Positions 54,040 to 64,000 of a stretch of DNA of 64,000 nucleotides are shown piece after piece (positions within the stretch are counted from its first letter, which is position 1; each line of letters starts with the position of its first letter). The DNA comes from Heliopora coerulea. Its lineage: Eukaryota > Cnidaria > Anthozoa > Scleralcyonacea > Helioporidae. The stretch covers positions 1 through 64,000 of the forward strand of contig JASJOG010000507.1 of assembly GCA_030142905.1 (NCBI GenBank), written 5' to 3'. Both the position numbers and the translations under genes were made by a program. The notes beneath the pieces are model-generated. The model was not told the origin of the DNA. It worked only from the letters and a program-made list of their open reading frames with translations, and searched no databases.

Positions 54040-56870
54040 GACCCAGAATTTTGAGAAAGGAGAAGAGTAAAATGTTTTTACAAATTTATTCCACAGTGTG
54101 GCAACTTAGGGGAAGAAATTTTAAGCCACCATCATCATCATTTAAGCTTGAACATTAGAAACCAAAACTTCTTCTATACCAAGGTCAAACTTAAATGTTT
54201 GCCAGACCCAACTGAAAAGTTTCTATTCAATTAATCAACTGTTTTGTAACCAAACAAAAAGTCACTTGACAACAGTACTCAACCTTAGCGGTATTCCACT
54301 AGTCTGGGATGAGTAAAAATTTGGTTTGGGCCACTAAAACGTAAGAACTTCCAGTCACGGGACTCGTCCTGTTAGACAGTGAACAGGCTAAAGACAAGCT
54401 CCACATTATTGTGTAAATCTCACCAATAAACCATACATATGAGAGCAAAAAACTATGACAACATTGTAGTGTTTTATGTTAGTTTACAAATAAAGTTCAT
54501 TCAAAAAATAAAAATGAACAAACATCAGTTGTGATTCTACCAGGTGATGCCTTTTGGCTAGTAAATTTTAAACCTCACTAGCCTGGGAACTAGGTAGTGA
54601 AAAAGATAAGGTCGAGCACTGGTCAACTTATCAAAAAAGGGAGGCGCATATCTGTTTTGCTTCTGTCTAAATCCACACCTGATGGGTGTCCATGTGTCTT
54701 TGAACTCTGAATGGATTTTTTTCCAGTTTAACAGTGGAATTTACTTTACTGACTTTTAAAATATGTTGCTAAAATGCATTGAATTGATAAACTTTCATTT
54801 ATTTTTATGGAAAAACAGCCCATTTATTTGGTATTTTCAATTTAAAACATACTGACTCAAACACTTTGGAAGCAAAATATCGATTCAAGCTCGACTCCAG
54901 GCTAACATTGTGAAAGAAAAATGCTCTGGGTGAGAAGTAACATCTGCCACACCCACTTCCAGCACGCAAGAGGGGGCTTCACTTTTAACGTCCTGAAACA
55001 ATTAAGAAAACAATAATACAGCATTCTATTAAAATAAAAATGTTTAATATCAGTACTTACTTGAGTCGATCTAGTTCTTGAACTCGTCCGGAAAAAGTTT
55101 GCTGAATCACAAGGACCTGGATTCTCTACCACTGATACTTGACTGACTGTCAATCAGAATTGCGTTTTGACACTGATCTTTATGTTCAAAATCACAACAT
55201 AGATACTCAGCATGACTTTTCGGATTGTTCTCAGATAAAGAGCATTCTTTAGTTCACCGTGACTGTCCAAATTCCAAAATATCAGCGAAATGAGGCAAGC
55301 TATTTTCGTACGATATTCATAGATTTCCTGCTATTTCCCCATTACGGCACTCGTGCATTTCGTGGTTCCAGCAGGATTGAAACGAAGTATATCTTGCATG
55401 TCTTACTTTTTTTTCCTGAGAATTTTGCCTTATAAAACCTTCACTGATTCGCCATGATTTTATCCTATGTTTATGTGAAACCGCTGAAACACAGGTATGC
55501 AGCTCTCAAACACCACCCGAACCACTGCCCAACTGCACAACCCACATGGCCCAAACAAGTAGTGAAGATCAGAAACAAAAGGAGAAAGGTGCCAAAATTT
55601 AATTTGGTAAAACAGTGAAGGAGGTCATTACCTATATCACTACAGTGAAATAGTCCATTTCAGGCTGAATGCCCACATGTTGCCTGCCTGCATTTTGTGG
55701 AAATGGAATAAGATTAAATATACACAGACAACAAAGATATCATTAAACGGTTTTAAAGACAGTACACCGAATTTGCCGCTGTCGGATCCAACTTTTGTGC
55801 CCACTCAAGATCCCTCGTGCCCCACCAAAAATAATATTAACTTAATTCCTGCCGCCCCCCTCTGACTAAAGAACGGCCCATTCATTGAACAGAATACAAA
55901 CATGGTTCTCGGGCCGCTTTTAATTCCGTTTCTTTATACATTTTCGAGTTTAAAATTTTGGCTGGATTCGTCCTAAGCCCACGTAACATTTATAACAGCT
56001 AGAAAACAATAGAATACGGAGGGACTGCGGAGCGTTTTGCTAAAGCGAGGATGGAAAACTTCTTGTGGAAAAATCGGTGGAGGGAAAACGTCGCCAAGAA
56101 TGACCGTGGAAAAATTACTCCCTATCCTTCCAGCTCCGCAGTCCCTGATATGAGAATCGTACATGGCTTCAACATATCACAAATGATGTGAAAAAGTCGT
56201 ATGTACGTTTATACCATGTAGAAATCGATATATGTCAGTGGTAGTAATCTAGATATTTTGGAACTTTTTAGGTAAACTGTAACTGCAAACATAAGTCTCT
56301 GTATAGCTGTTAAGAACTGAGGATGGAGGTGGCTTTCGTGATTGGAGAAATACTCACTAAGGATTCAAGATGTTGTGAGCAGCACCTGCCTGTTTTGGAT
56401 TCACGCTCACAGTGCATTCAAACTAACAAAGTATTTGAATGATTAACTTGTCCAAAAACATCTCGAAAATTTTTTAAATCTTGCAGGATTTAGTGAAGAA
56501 ATACATGTTTTGGCTGTCACTTGTTACCCAAATAAAAAAAACTGGGAAAATGCAAAACATAAATGAAAACAAAATATTAGTAATAAAAACTGTCCAGAGC
56601 CACGTCGATTTTAAATGCAAGTTGGTTACAGAGTTTTTATTGTAAATCCTAAAAATGATTTGATACTCTTTTTCATGCATATTTGCTAATATCTTTCTAA
56701 AAACCGACCTTGGTTTCTCAAATTTATATGTCACAGTTTTACATGATAATCATCAAAATTAAATTTTGGTAACATGAGTTGTCTAATCGTATTTATGCAT
56801 CATTTTTTAAACACTGACGTTTCTGTTGCTTAACCTCGATTGTTTAGCACATCTTGACTCTGGAACAGGA
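54040..56870. other. No gene confirmed
   Basis: A short minus-strand stretch at about 55072-55150 ends at a strong donor (CAAG then GTAAGT) and could be a small exon. The rest has no recognisable gene. Confidence 0.3.
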
Positions 56871-56879
56871 AAAATCAAT

Positions 56880-57290
56880 ACTCCACAATTTAACACATTC
56901 TGAATCACATCTCGACTCAGGACAACTTGGCTGCTGTCACTCCATGGTTACGCGTTTCGTGATTCTGGATGGCTCGGTTTTTTTCACTGCACCAGCTGAC
57001 ATTTTGGCATTTCATGGTTATGGTGATACGTCATTGAAACATTCTCTGCCATTTGTTGGGCCTGCTCGAATCCATTATAATCATTGCATTCTTCTGCATT
57101 TACTGGCTGTAAGTGGCTCAATTGTTGTCAGTGAATTCTGAGGTACTGCTGCATCTGGATGGTGCTATTGTTCTTATCACATTCGCATGGTCACTTGTTG
57201 GATCTGAATGGATCCATTGTGGTCATCGAGTTTTCTATCATTTGCTGCATCTACAAGAAAAGACTGCTGTCACAAGGACAACACAGTAAT
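56880..57290. repeat. Degenerate tandem repeat, second locus
   Basis: GCTGCTGTCAC, TTGGCATTTCATGG, TTGTTGGATCTGAATGGATC and similar words recur about every 50 bp, as at 27.9-28.6 kb. The open frame across it is not a gene. Confidence 0.4.
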
Positions 57291-57721
57291 AAAAAAACAA
57301 AAAAAAAAGTACAGTCAGGGTAACTTACCATCTTGTCAAGACGTGCTAAAGTAACCAATCAACCATCTCCATTCCGTTCTAAAGTCCTTCACACAGTGGT
57401 GTATACGTGACCGTGGTACCAGGACTTCGTCAAAGTCTTTCTCTCCGTCGCAGATGTTAAATGTACAATAATTTCGTTCCTATTTCTGATTTCTGGCGCT
57501 ATACCGCCAAATCCGTCAATCACAATCACATTTAAAAACGTCCATTAATTTCAAGATCGATCTGTCACTCCTTGCTTGAAAACCTGGCAACGAACGAGGG
57601 AACTCAGAATACAGTTTTCGTAAGGATCTAAGTTTAACGATCCCACAGTACACATATAGCTCTTCATTCAAGAATTTTCATTACATAATGTCCAGATTAG
57701 AAAAATGTCTTACTTGTGTGA

Positions 57722-58122
57722 CTAAACTTGTTTTCTTTTTATTCTTCCGATCCAGATAGTTTTCTGTCCACTATCCACTGTAGCTCTTCCCTCTGAATCC
57801 TGGAACACCTTTCTGAAAGAAAGAAGGATCACTCGGTCTTTTCCAAGTAAATTACCAACTTCGTTACGTCGATTGGCGACGGTTTTCCTTGCACGGTGTG
57901 TGCAGCATACACAGGTCAGCGGCTGTACATCGTAAGTGAAGTCAAAGGTTGAAATATCCAAAACGGCCTGGGCCGACTGCGAGAGGTTTTGGCCTAAAAA
58001 AAAAATCACATCACCCAAATTCCAATATGAGATCGAGGAATGAAGGAGGATTTTCACCTTCTCTCGTATTAATCAAAATTAAGCAACTCACCTATAACAA
58101 ACAATAAGAAAGTTGATCTCAT
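57722..58122 (-). CDS. Small secreted protein, two exons
   Basis: Exon 1 (58122-58092) is an ATG and ten codons, MRSTFLLFVI, up to donor GTGAGT. Exon 2 (57993-57722) follows acceptor TTTTTTTAG in phase 1 and ends at a TAG. The 100-residue product starts with a plausible signal peptide running to about SQSAQA. The mature part has a cluster CVCC, a basic region HRARKTVANRRNEVG and a basic tail RIKRKQV. No family is recognised. An internal donor (GTAATT in exon 2) leaves open that exon 2 is shorter and splices on toward the Ig exon at 53 kb. Confidence 0.5.
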
Positions 58123-58559
58123 ATTCTGTGCTTCGGGCAAGGCTACATTCCCTAATTGTTTTTGCACGACAAGACGAAACTCGAATCCTCCAGTTGCTCA
58201 ATTATGATCGCGGTCGTTTTAAGCCACGACAAATCAGAATGGAGCAAGTTGCAGGTTTGTGTCTCGCCACCACACGCAACACCAGTAAAGAAGTAGAGCG
58301 ATGTTTTATTTAAAGTCGACTTTTAAAGCTTTTCTCGATCACTTTGCACTTGGTAGTTGGCGCAGATGAACCTGACGGGTACGAGACAAAGGGAAACTCC
58401 ATCTTCATTCTCCGTACGATTGTTGGCGCGAAACCCACATCAGGGAAGGCAATGGCCTTTTAAATGTTTCCAACTTTATCTTCTGTTATGATGTACAGCA
58501 CACAGCGAACAAACAGCTTGTGTTGGTTCCCAGTGATCACTGCATTCAACACTTTGCAT

Positions 58560-59150
58560 ACGGTAAGGCTCCTTACAACTTCAATCACGTTTTCCTTGAA
58601 AGCACTCCAGTTTCGATCAATATTTTCATCACGTTCCTACGGCGTCTTTCCCTTGGACTTAGATCGTGGTCTTCAGGAAAGTTACGATTGCTGTGTTCAC
58701 AACATTGTTTACGACTGGCACCTCATGTTTCCACTTGGATCATGTTTTCAGTCGCGATATTCTCGATCACTACTTTCATCGCGATACTTACGGCTCCTTT
58801 CCTTTCCACATCGATTTCGCTCTTCATGAATGTTCAGATCACTACCTTGATCAATGGACTTTTGATGTCTTTCCTTTCGACCTCCTACATGTACTTCACA
58901 AACGTCGGGAACACAACTTTCATCATGTTCTTTAAAGTGCCTTTCCTTCCCACTTCCATCATGATCTTTAAGCAGCTCTCGTAGTTTACTTTCATTTCAG
59001 TGCTTACACCATCTTCCCTGTCGTCTTCTATCGTACACTTCACGACAGTTTCAATCACTTCTTTTATCATTTTGGTTGCTGCGTCATCGCTTTTGATTTT
59101 AATCATGTGCTTGGTCAACGTCCCGATCACTACTTTGTCGTTCATCACGT
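58560..59150. repeat. Degenerate ~72-bp minisatellite
   Basis: The word CTTTCCYTT and neighbouring GATCACTACTTTCATC-like sequence recur at about 58644, 58724, 58795, 58870, 58939 and 59010. Because the period is close to a multiple of three, several frames stay open on both strands; none looks like a gene. Confidence 0.55.
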
Positions 59151-59161
59151 TGCTTAAGTAC

Positions 59162-59668
59162 CGTTTCCATATAATGGCTCACGATCGCCAGCAATCCATT
59201 GCGATCGACGGCTCTAATTTCGAAACCGTAGACGGTTGGACACCTCCTTGATGGTCGGACACATCATTACCCAAGATTCCACACCTCAAAAGGAGGTCAT
59301 TGTGCCCATTTCATAGCGTGGTCTAGTGTATAACTCAATGTCGTATAGCGCTAAAGATTGTGAAACAAATCGTGTATAAAACAGTCCATCTTGGCTTACG
59401 TCTTCCTGTAGTAATTTTTTCTACAGCTTCTTTAAAGAATAAGATTAAAGTTTCTTACAATTTATACGATTTATTTTGTTTTTGAACTTTAAAATTTTCT
59501 TTTGGTTTGGGCTATGGTTACTGTTACGGTTAGGGTTACGGTTACGGTTAGATTTAGATTTAGTGGTTTAATGTCAAATAAACTTTGCTATGATGTGTCC
59601 AACCATCAAGGAGGTGCCCGACAGTCTACGGTTTCGAAACTTGCATCGACGGAGATCATATGGAAACA
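59162..59668. mobile_element. Foldback element
   Basis: The left arm 59162-59267 is mirrored by the right arm from 59588. GATGTGTCCAACCATCAAGG and CTACGGTTTCGAAA on the right match the left in reverse. The ~320-bp interior holds degenerate GGTTACGGTTAGGGTTACGG words at about 59516-59560. The right side continues into a short hairpin TGGGATAGAG/CTCTATCCCA at about 59720-59743. Confidence 0.6.
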
Positions 59669-60132
59669 CTTTCCAGCAATCTGGCGAGCGTAAAGAATCG
59701 CGATCGCCAACGATCGCTGGGATAGAGAATGCTCTATCCCAGTGATAGACAGCAATCGTGGGCAATCATACAGAAAAAAAAAATTCGGCGATCGAGCGGT
59801 CGAAATATATCTCAATATGCAATGCATTTCTTGTTACCGTCGCAACGTGTAGTGTCTGTTGTGAAGGAAAAAAACGAAGTACTCTCCGTTGAACAGACGA
59901 AGCTCTTCAAAGAGCGTGTGATAAAGTCCTTGCCGTTTTCTCTTTTTAAATATTCTCCGAACCCAAAAGCGATGCTTTCTTCGGTTTTTCTCAATAAGCT
60001 GTCTTCCTTTTAGATGTAGAAGTAACAAATAGTTTGCTTGAAGTAACAATTTATCTTTGTTCTCCATCTTTTACAAGATACAACAAATGCCGTGTGCTAG
60101 TGTATTCGCGAATGCGCTTTGATCCTGATATC

Positions 60133-60353
60133 TGTTAAACTTCACATTTGTTGGAGATTGACTAATAATTAAGTGAACAATTCGTAGGGTATCACGTGAC
60201 ATGTAAGTTCGTTTTAAGACGAAGCGAGTGGGAGGAGTTGTTGTTGTTAGGCTTGTGTTCGTGACTGTGATTGAGACTGAATAAACGTGAGAACTTTAAA
60301 ACTTTACCGAATCGTGAGTTGTCGTGGATACGAGTGGAGGCAAATTCACGACA
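60133..60353 (+). repeat. Probable 5' LTR of BEL/Pao element
   Basis: The block starts TGTTAAACTTC and ends ATTCACGACA, just before a primer-binding-site-like sequence. AATAAA occurs at about 60279. The 3' LTR lies beyond the window, so the left boundary is a guess. Confidence 0.35.
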
Positions 60354-60356
60354 TAG

Positions 60357-60375
60357 TGGCACCTCCGACGGGATT
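60357..60375 (+). promoter_or_regulatory. Primer binding site candidate
   Basis: TGGCACCTCCGACGGGATT begins with TGG, as expected for pairing with a tRNA 3' CCA end, three bases after the candidate LTR end and about 60 bp before gag. Confidence 0.5.
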
Positions 60376-60433
60376 TACTGTGATACGGACCGAACAAGGT
60401 TAAAAAACCCGAGAACAGAGCACGCAGACAACT

Positions 60434-63400
60434 ATGGATAAAAAAATAAGTGAACTTACGAGCAAGGTCAAAGCCCTTCGCTTTAGACTGGCAAAAACGG
60501 ACGAACTTATTGCTAAAGGAGATCGTCAAGCGTCTGAACGACAACTTACATCAATCAGGAATATTGCGACCTCAGTAAACACTCTGAAAGAGACTATAGA
60601 GGAGAAGAAATTCGGAAAGGGAGAGAGCGAAGAAGAGGTCGCTGGGTGTAGCAAAGCGTTCGAAGATGAACTTTCAAAGGCCGACGAGTACATGAGAATT
60701 TTAACGCAGCAGATGAAGGAAATGGACTTAAAAGAACAAGAGGCTAAAGCCGCCCATGATCACAAGAAAATCCTGGCGTTCGAACGGGAATTACTCGAGC
60801 AAAAGGTCCGCTTCGAAGAAGAACTTGAGACGAAGAAGAACTTGAGACGAAGAAGAAAACGGAAGCAGAGCACAACGAACATAAACAACCGTCTGGCGCC
60901 AAATTACCAAAGCTGCCAATCACGAAATTCAACGGCAAAGTAGAAGCTTGGCTGCCGTTTTGGAGAAAGTTTAAATCGGAAATTGATTCCACGAGCCTAC
61001 CACCATTGACCAAGTTTTCCTATTTAAAAGAGCTCCTCGACGAGTCTGTTCGTGTTGACATCGACGGCTTGCCATTTACCGAAGATGGATATGCCAAAGC
61101 GAAGACCATTCTAGAATCCGAATACGGACAGATCGCCGAAGTTGTTAATGCCTACATCGTAAATATCATGAATTTACCTGTCATCGCTGGAAGAGATTCG
61201 ACGAAAATAAGCGAATTTCACAAGCAATTGAGATATAATGTTCAGAGTCTTGATACCTTTGGGAAACTGGACGATGTCAAGGGAAACGTGCGAGCAACAT
61301 TGGACAAATTGAAAGGAATTAAATCAGACCTTGTCCGTGGAAACGAAAACTGGCAAGAGTGGAGCTTCGAAGATCTTCTCCGAGAGCTGAAAAAATGGAG
61401 AGATATTAATCCGGTCGAAGAAAGTCCGGGAGAGGGAAATGAACGGAAAGGTCTAAATAAGCGCGGTTCGAAGTTCTTTCACGCGGGAAATTCTCAACCC
61501 GAGCCACGTGGGAGTGCGTGCATTTACTGCGAGGACCCCACGCACAAGGGAGTTGCCTGTACAAAAGTGGTGAAAGTTGAAGAAAGAAAAAGAATTCTAG
61601 CCAAGAAAGGTCTGTGCTTCAACTGTACAAGTGCAAAACACCGTGCGGCTGATTGCAGAAGCAAGATAGGGTGCAAGAGATGCCAGAAAAGACATCACAC
61701 CTCCATCTGCGACCAAACGGAACAGCTCTTGGTGGCCCATGGGATGACGAATGCACGAGTCGTCCATCCAGTTGTTATAGTCAAAGCCGAAGGTATAAAA
61801 TGTCGAGCTCTACTGGACACTGGCGCAGGCAGCTCGTACGCTTCTGCTGCCCTTCTAGATCGCATTTCATCAAAGAGACGGTGCAGAAAGGAAGTGAGGA
61901 AGATCGACATGATGCTCGGAGTGACAACAAGAGAAGTTGAGATATCAACTATCAAGATCAAGGGAACCTCGGACGAATTTTCACTGTCAGTGGAAGTTAC
62001 CAAAGTCAACAAGGGCGAGTTGGTGTTCTTAGACAACCCCCATTACGAGCAACTAATTCAAGCAAACCCACACCTGAAGGGAGTGGTTATGGAAGATCTT
62101 GATGAGAAAGAGTGCCTTCCGGTGCATGTCATCTTGGGAGCAAGTGAATACGCAAAGCTCAAAACCAAACAAGCGCCCAGAATTGGCCAACCAGGACAGC
62201 CTGTCGCAGAATTGACTAGATTCGGATGGACTATAATGTCACCAGGGAAGGAATCACTGGATGTGTCCAACATGCTACTGACGCAGACTACGCAGTGTGA
62301 TTACGAGGGACTGTGCAGATTGGATGTCTTAGGATTGGAAGACAGACCAACTAACGATCAGACCAACGTACATGACGAGTTCAAAGAACAACTAACCCGA
62401 GATGAAGCTGGCTGGTACGAAACCGCACTACCATGGCGTGGAAACCATCCTCCATTACCCAATAATCGGTCCAGAAGTCTGCAACGACTTACAAACTTAA
62501 CCAAGAAACTTGATCGTGAGGGACTGACAACCAAGTATGAGCAGATCATAGAAGAACAGAAAGCAGGAGGAATAATCGAGAGTGCTCCACATTCAAGCGT
62601 TGGAAGGGAGTTTTATATACCTCACAAACCAGTTGTAAGACCAGATGCAAAGTCAACGAAAGTCCGCATTGTATACGACGCCTCAGCTAGAGAGCACAGT
62701 GGAGCACCGTCGCTAAACGAGTGCCTGAACCCAGGACCTCCTTTGCAGAACAAGATGTGGAACGTACTTGTAAGAGGACGGTTTCACCCCGTGGCTTTGA
62801 CAGGAGATCTGCAGAAGGCGTTCTTGCAAGTAAGAGTGCGGGCTAGTGACCGTGATGCGCTACGTTTCCACTGGCGTCGAGATCAAGATTCACCGTTGGA
62901 GACTTTGAGGTTCACGAGAGTTCTCTTTGGTCTCGCGCCATCCCCATTCTTGCTGGAGGGAGTGATCGATATGCACTTAAACACCTGGGAAGATCGAGAA
63001 CCAGAGATAGTGGCAAAACTACGCCGAGAGATGTACGTCGACGATTTGATATCAGGATCGACATCAGTTTCCAAAGCACAAGAACTAAAAGAAAGGGCGA
63101 CTGCTATCTTCCACGACGCCTGTTTCAAGCTTCACAAGTGGCAGTCCAATGAATGCGAGTTGGAAACGACCAAGACCATGGAAGAAGAGCCTACATATGC
63201 AAAACAGCAACTTGGAAACCCTGACGGGGGAGATGCTAGTCTTCTTGGACTTGGATGGGATAAGGACAGAGATACAGTGAATGTGAAAATGCCAAAAGGG
63301 GGGACGGTGTTGACTAAACGAGGCATTTTAGCAAAACTTGCTAAACTATACGATCCTCTAGGATTCGTTTCTCCTTTAACGCTTCGTGGTAAGCTGATCT

Positions 63401-64000
63401 ACCGCAGTGTGTGTGACCTGAAGAAAGCGTGGGATGCGCCGTTGCCGGAAAACTACGCCAACCTGTGGCGAAGATGGGATAACGATCTTCCAGAACGAGT
63501 AGAAATCCCAAGGTCTCTCGCAGTCCATCAAGAACCGATTGAATCCATCGATCTACATTCCTTTGGGGATGCAAGCAAAAATGGGGTGGCTGCCTGTGTC
63601 TACGCAGTCGTCAAACAAGCATCGGGCATAAACCAAGGCTTGGTCGCCGCGAGATCCAGATTATCTAAACGAGAACTGTCCATTCCGAGACTCGAACTAG
63701 TGGCGGGGCATATGGCTGTTAACCTCGCAACCAATACCAGAGAGGCATTGTTCGAATTTCCTGTGAAAAGCGTCCATTGTTGGTCAGACAGCTCAGTAGC
63801 GTTGCACTGGATTAAAGGAGATGGGGACTACAAACAGTTTGTAGAAAACCGCGTCAGAAAAATCAAGAGTCACCAAGATGTGATTTGGCGACATGTTCCG
63901 ACTGACGACAATCCTGCTGACCTCGCGAGTAGGGGTGGCCAAGTCCACAACGCAAAATTGTGGTGGCGTGGTCCACATTGGCTCTCCGACCGCAAACTCT
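60434..64000 (+). pseudogene. BEL/Pao retrotransposon gag-pol, frameshifted and cut by window end
   Basis: Gag starts at the ATG 60434 (MDKKISELTSKVKALRFRLA), a coiled-coil N-terminus. It leaves frame at the 17-bp duplication 60815-60848. Downstream, the frame beginning by 60844 is open without a stop to 64000. In order it encodes a gag core, zinc knuckles (CIYCEDPTHKGVAC from 61519; CFNCTSAKHRAADC from 61615), an aspartic protease (ALLDTGAGSS, DTG at 61816-61824), reverse transcriptase (LTGDLQKAFLQV, then FGLAPSPF and YVDD at 63034-63045) and RNase H (FGDASKNG, then WSDSSVALHWI). This order, and LLDTGA with YVDD, are BEL/Pao type. Integrase lies beyond the window. Apart from the duplication the frame looks young. 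Confidence 0.9.
60815..60848 (+). repeat. 17-bp tandem duplication in gag
   Basis: GAAGAAGAACTTGAGAC occurs twice in direct succession (60815-60831 and 60832-60848), followed by a partial third GAAGAAGAA. Seventeen is not a multiple of three, so the duplication moves the frame and ends gag at 60943. Confidence 0.9.

Noticed and set aside
55060..55153. VVENPGP resembling a 2A ribosome-skipping motif
   Set aside because: The conserved upstream Asp and Glu positions are not met (SVVENPGP), no hydrophobic leader precedes it and no known protein frame follows.
58464..58984. Overlapping plus-strand frames of 121 and 154 codons
   Set aside because: Created by the ~72-bp degenerate repeat; no known domain and several frames are equally open.
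59500..59570. Interstitial telomere array
   Set aside because: GGTTAC/GGTTAG words are degenerate and cover only about 50 bp inside a foldback element.
1..64000. CRISPR arrays, rRNA genes, bacterial operons
   Set aside because: None seen; the window has eukaryotic gene structure throughout.

Overview
The window is animal nuclear DNA, most likely from an anthozoan cnidarian such as a stony coral. Genes are split by GT-AG introns, coding density is low, and inverted-repeat elements and tRNA-like SINEs are abundant. The host domains (LRR-Roc-COR, PNP/UDP phosphorylase-like, SAM, ZU5-like, death, Ig) are ones expanded in cnidarian innate-immunity and signalling families. The species assignment is inference; there is no rRNA or mitochondrial marker.

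Layout. 0.8-8.2 kb: minus-strand exons of one or more signalling genes (SAM, a PNP-like piece, a ZU5-like piece, a death domain), interrupted by a foldback element carrying hammerhead ribozyme motifs and a TTAA-flanked piggyBac-type MITE. 9.6-10.4 kb: a tRNA-like sequence and a hairpin-rich block. 10.5-17.9 kb: a compact, AT-rich, intronless virus-like island of the Polinton/adintovirus type. It has a packaging ATPase, a double-jelly-roll-type capsid candidate, an integrase with a chromodomain and several hydrophobic or structural candidates in two divergent arms, each gene with TATAAT-like sequence just before its ATG. No DNA polymerase B or protease gene is visible, and most genes are broken. 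18-22.8 kb: MITEs, two exons of an unknown host gene with a hAT MITE abutting its start codon, and a palindrome holding two tRNA-like sequences. 23.3-25.7 kb: a dead hAT/ZMYM1-like transposase.

27-31 kb: degenerate repeats, a decayed hammerhead-like palindrome and a 500-bp TTG microsatellite. 31.1-33.1 kb: a two-exon PNP-like gene with one frameshift. 33.7-40.7 kb: a ROCO-family gene (LRR-Roc-COR, minus strand) with a homogenised LRR array, one frameshift and an intron filled by a repeat. 41-52 kb: mostly non-coding, with MITEs, a tRNA-like SINE and an old tandem duplication. 52.3 kb: a textbook hammerhead ribozyme between two TA microsatellites, typical of Penelope-like elements. 53-58 kb: an Ig-like exon and a small secreted protein gene. 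58.5-59.7 kb: a minisatellite and a foldback element. 60.1-64.0 kb: the 5' part of a BEL/Pao LTR retrotransposon whose gag frame is broken by a 17-bp tandem duplication; it runs off the window end inside RNase H.

The most notable content is the polymerase-less virus-like island with its shared promoter-like motif, and three independent hammerhead or hammerhead-like loci, two of them in inverted pairs.
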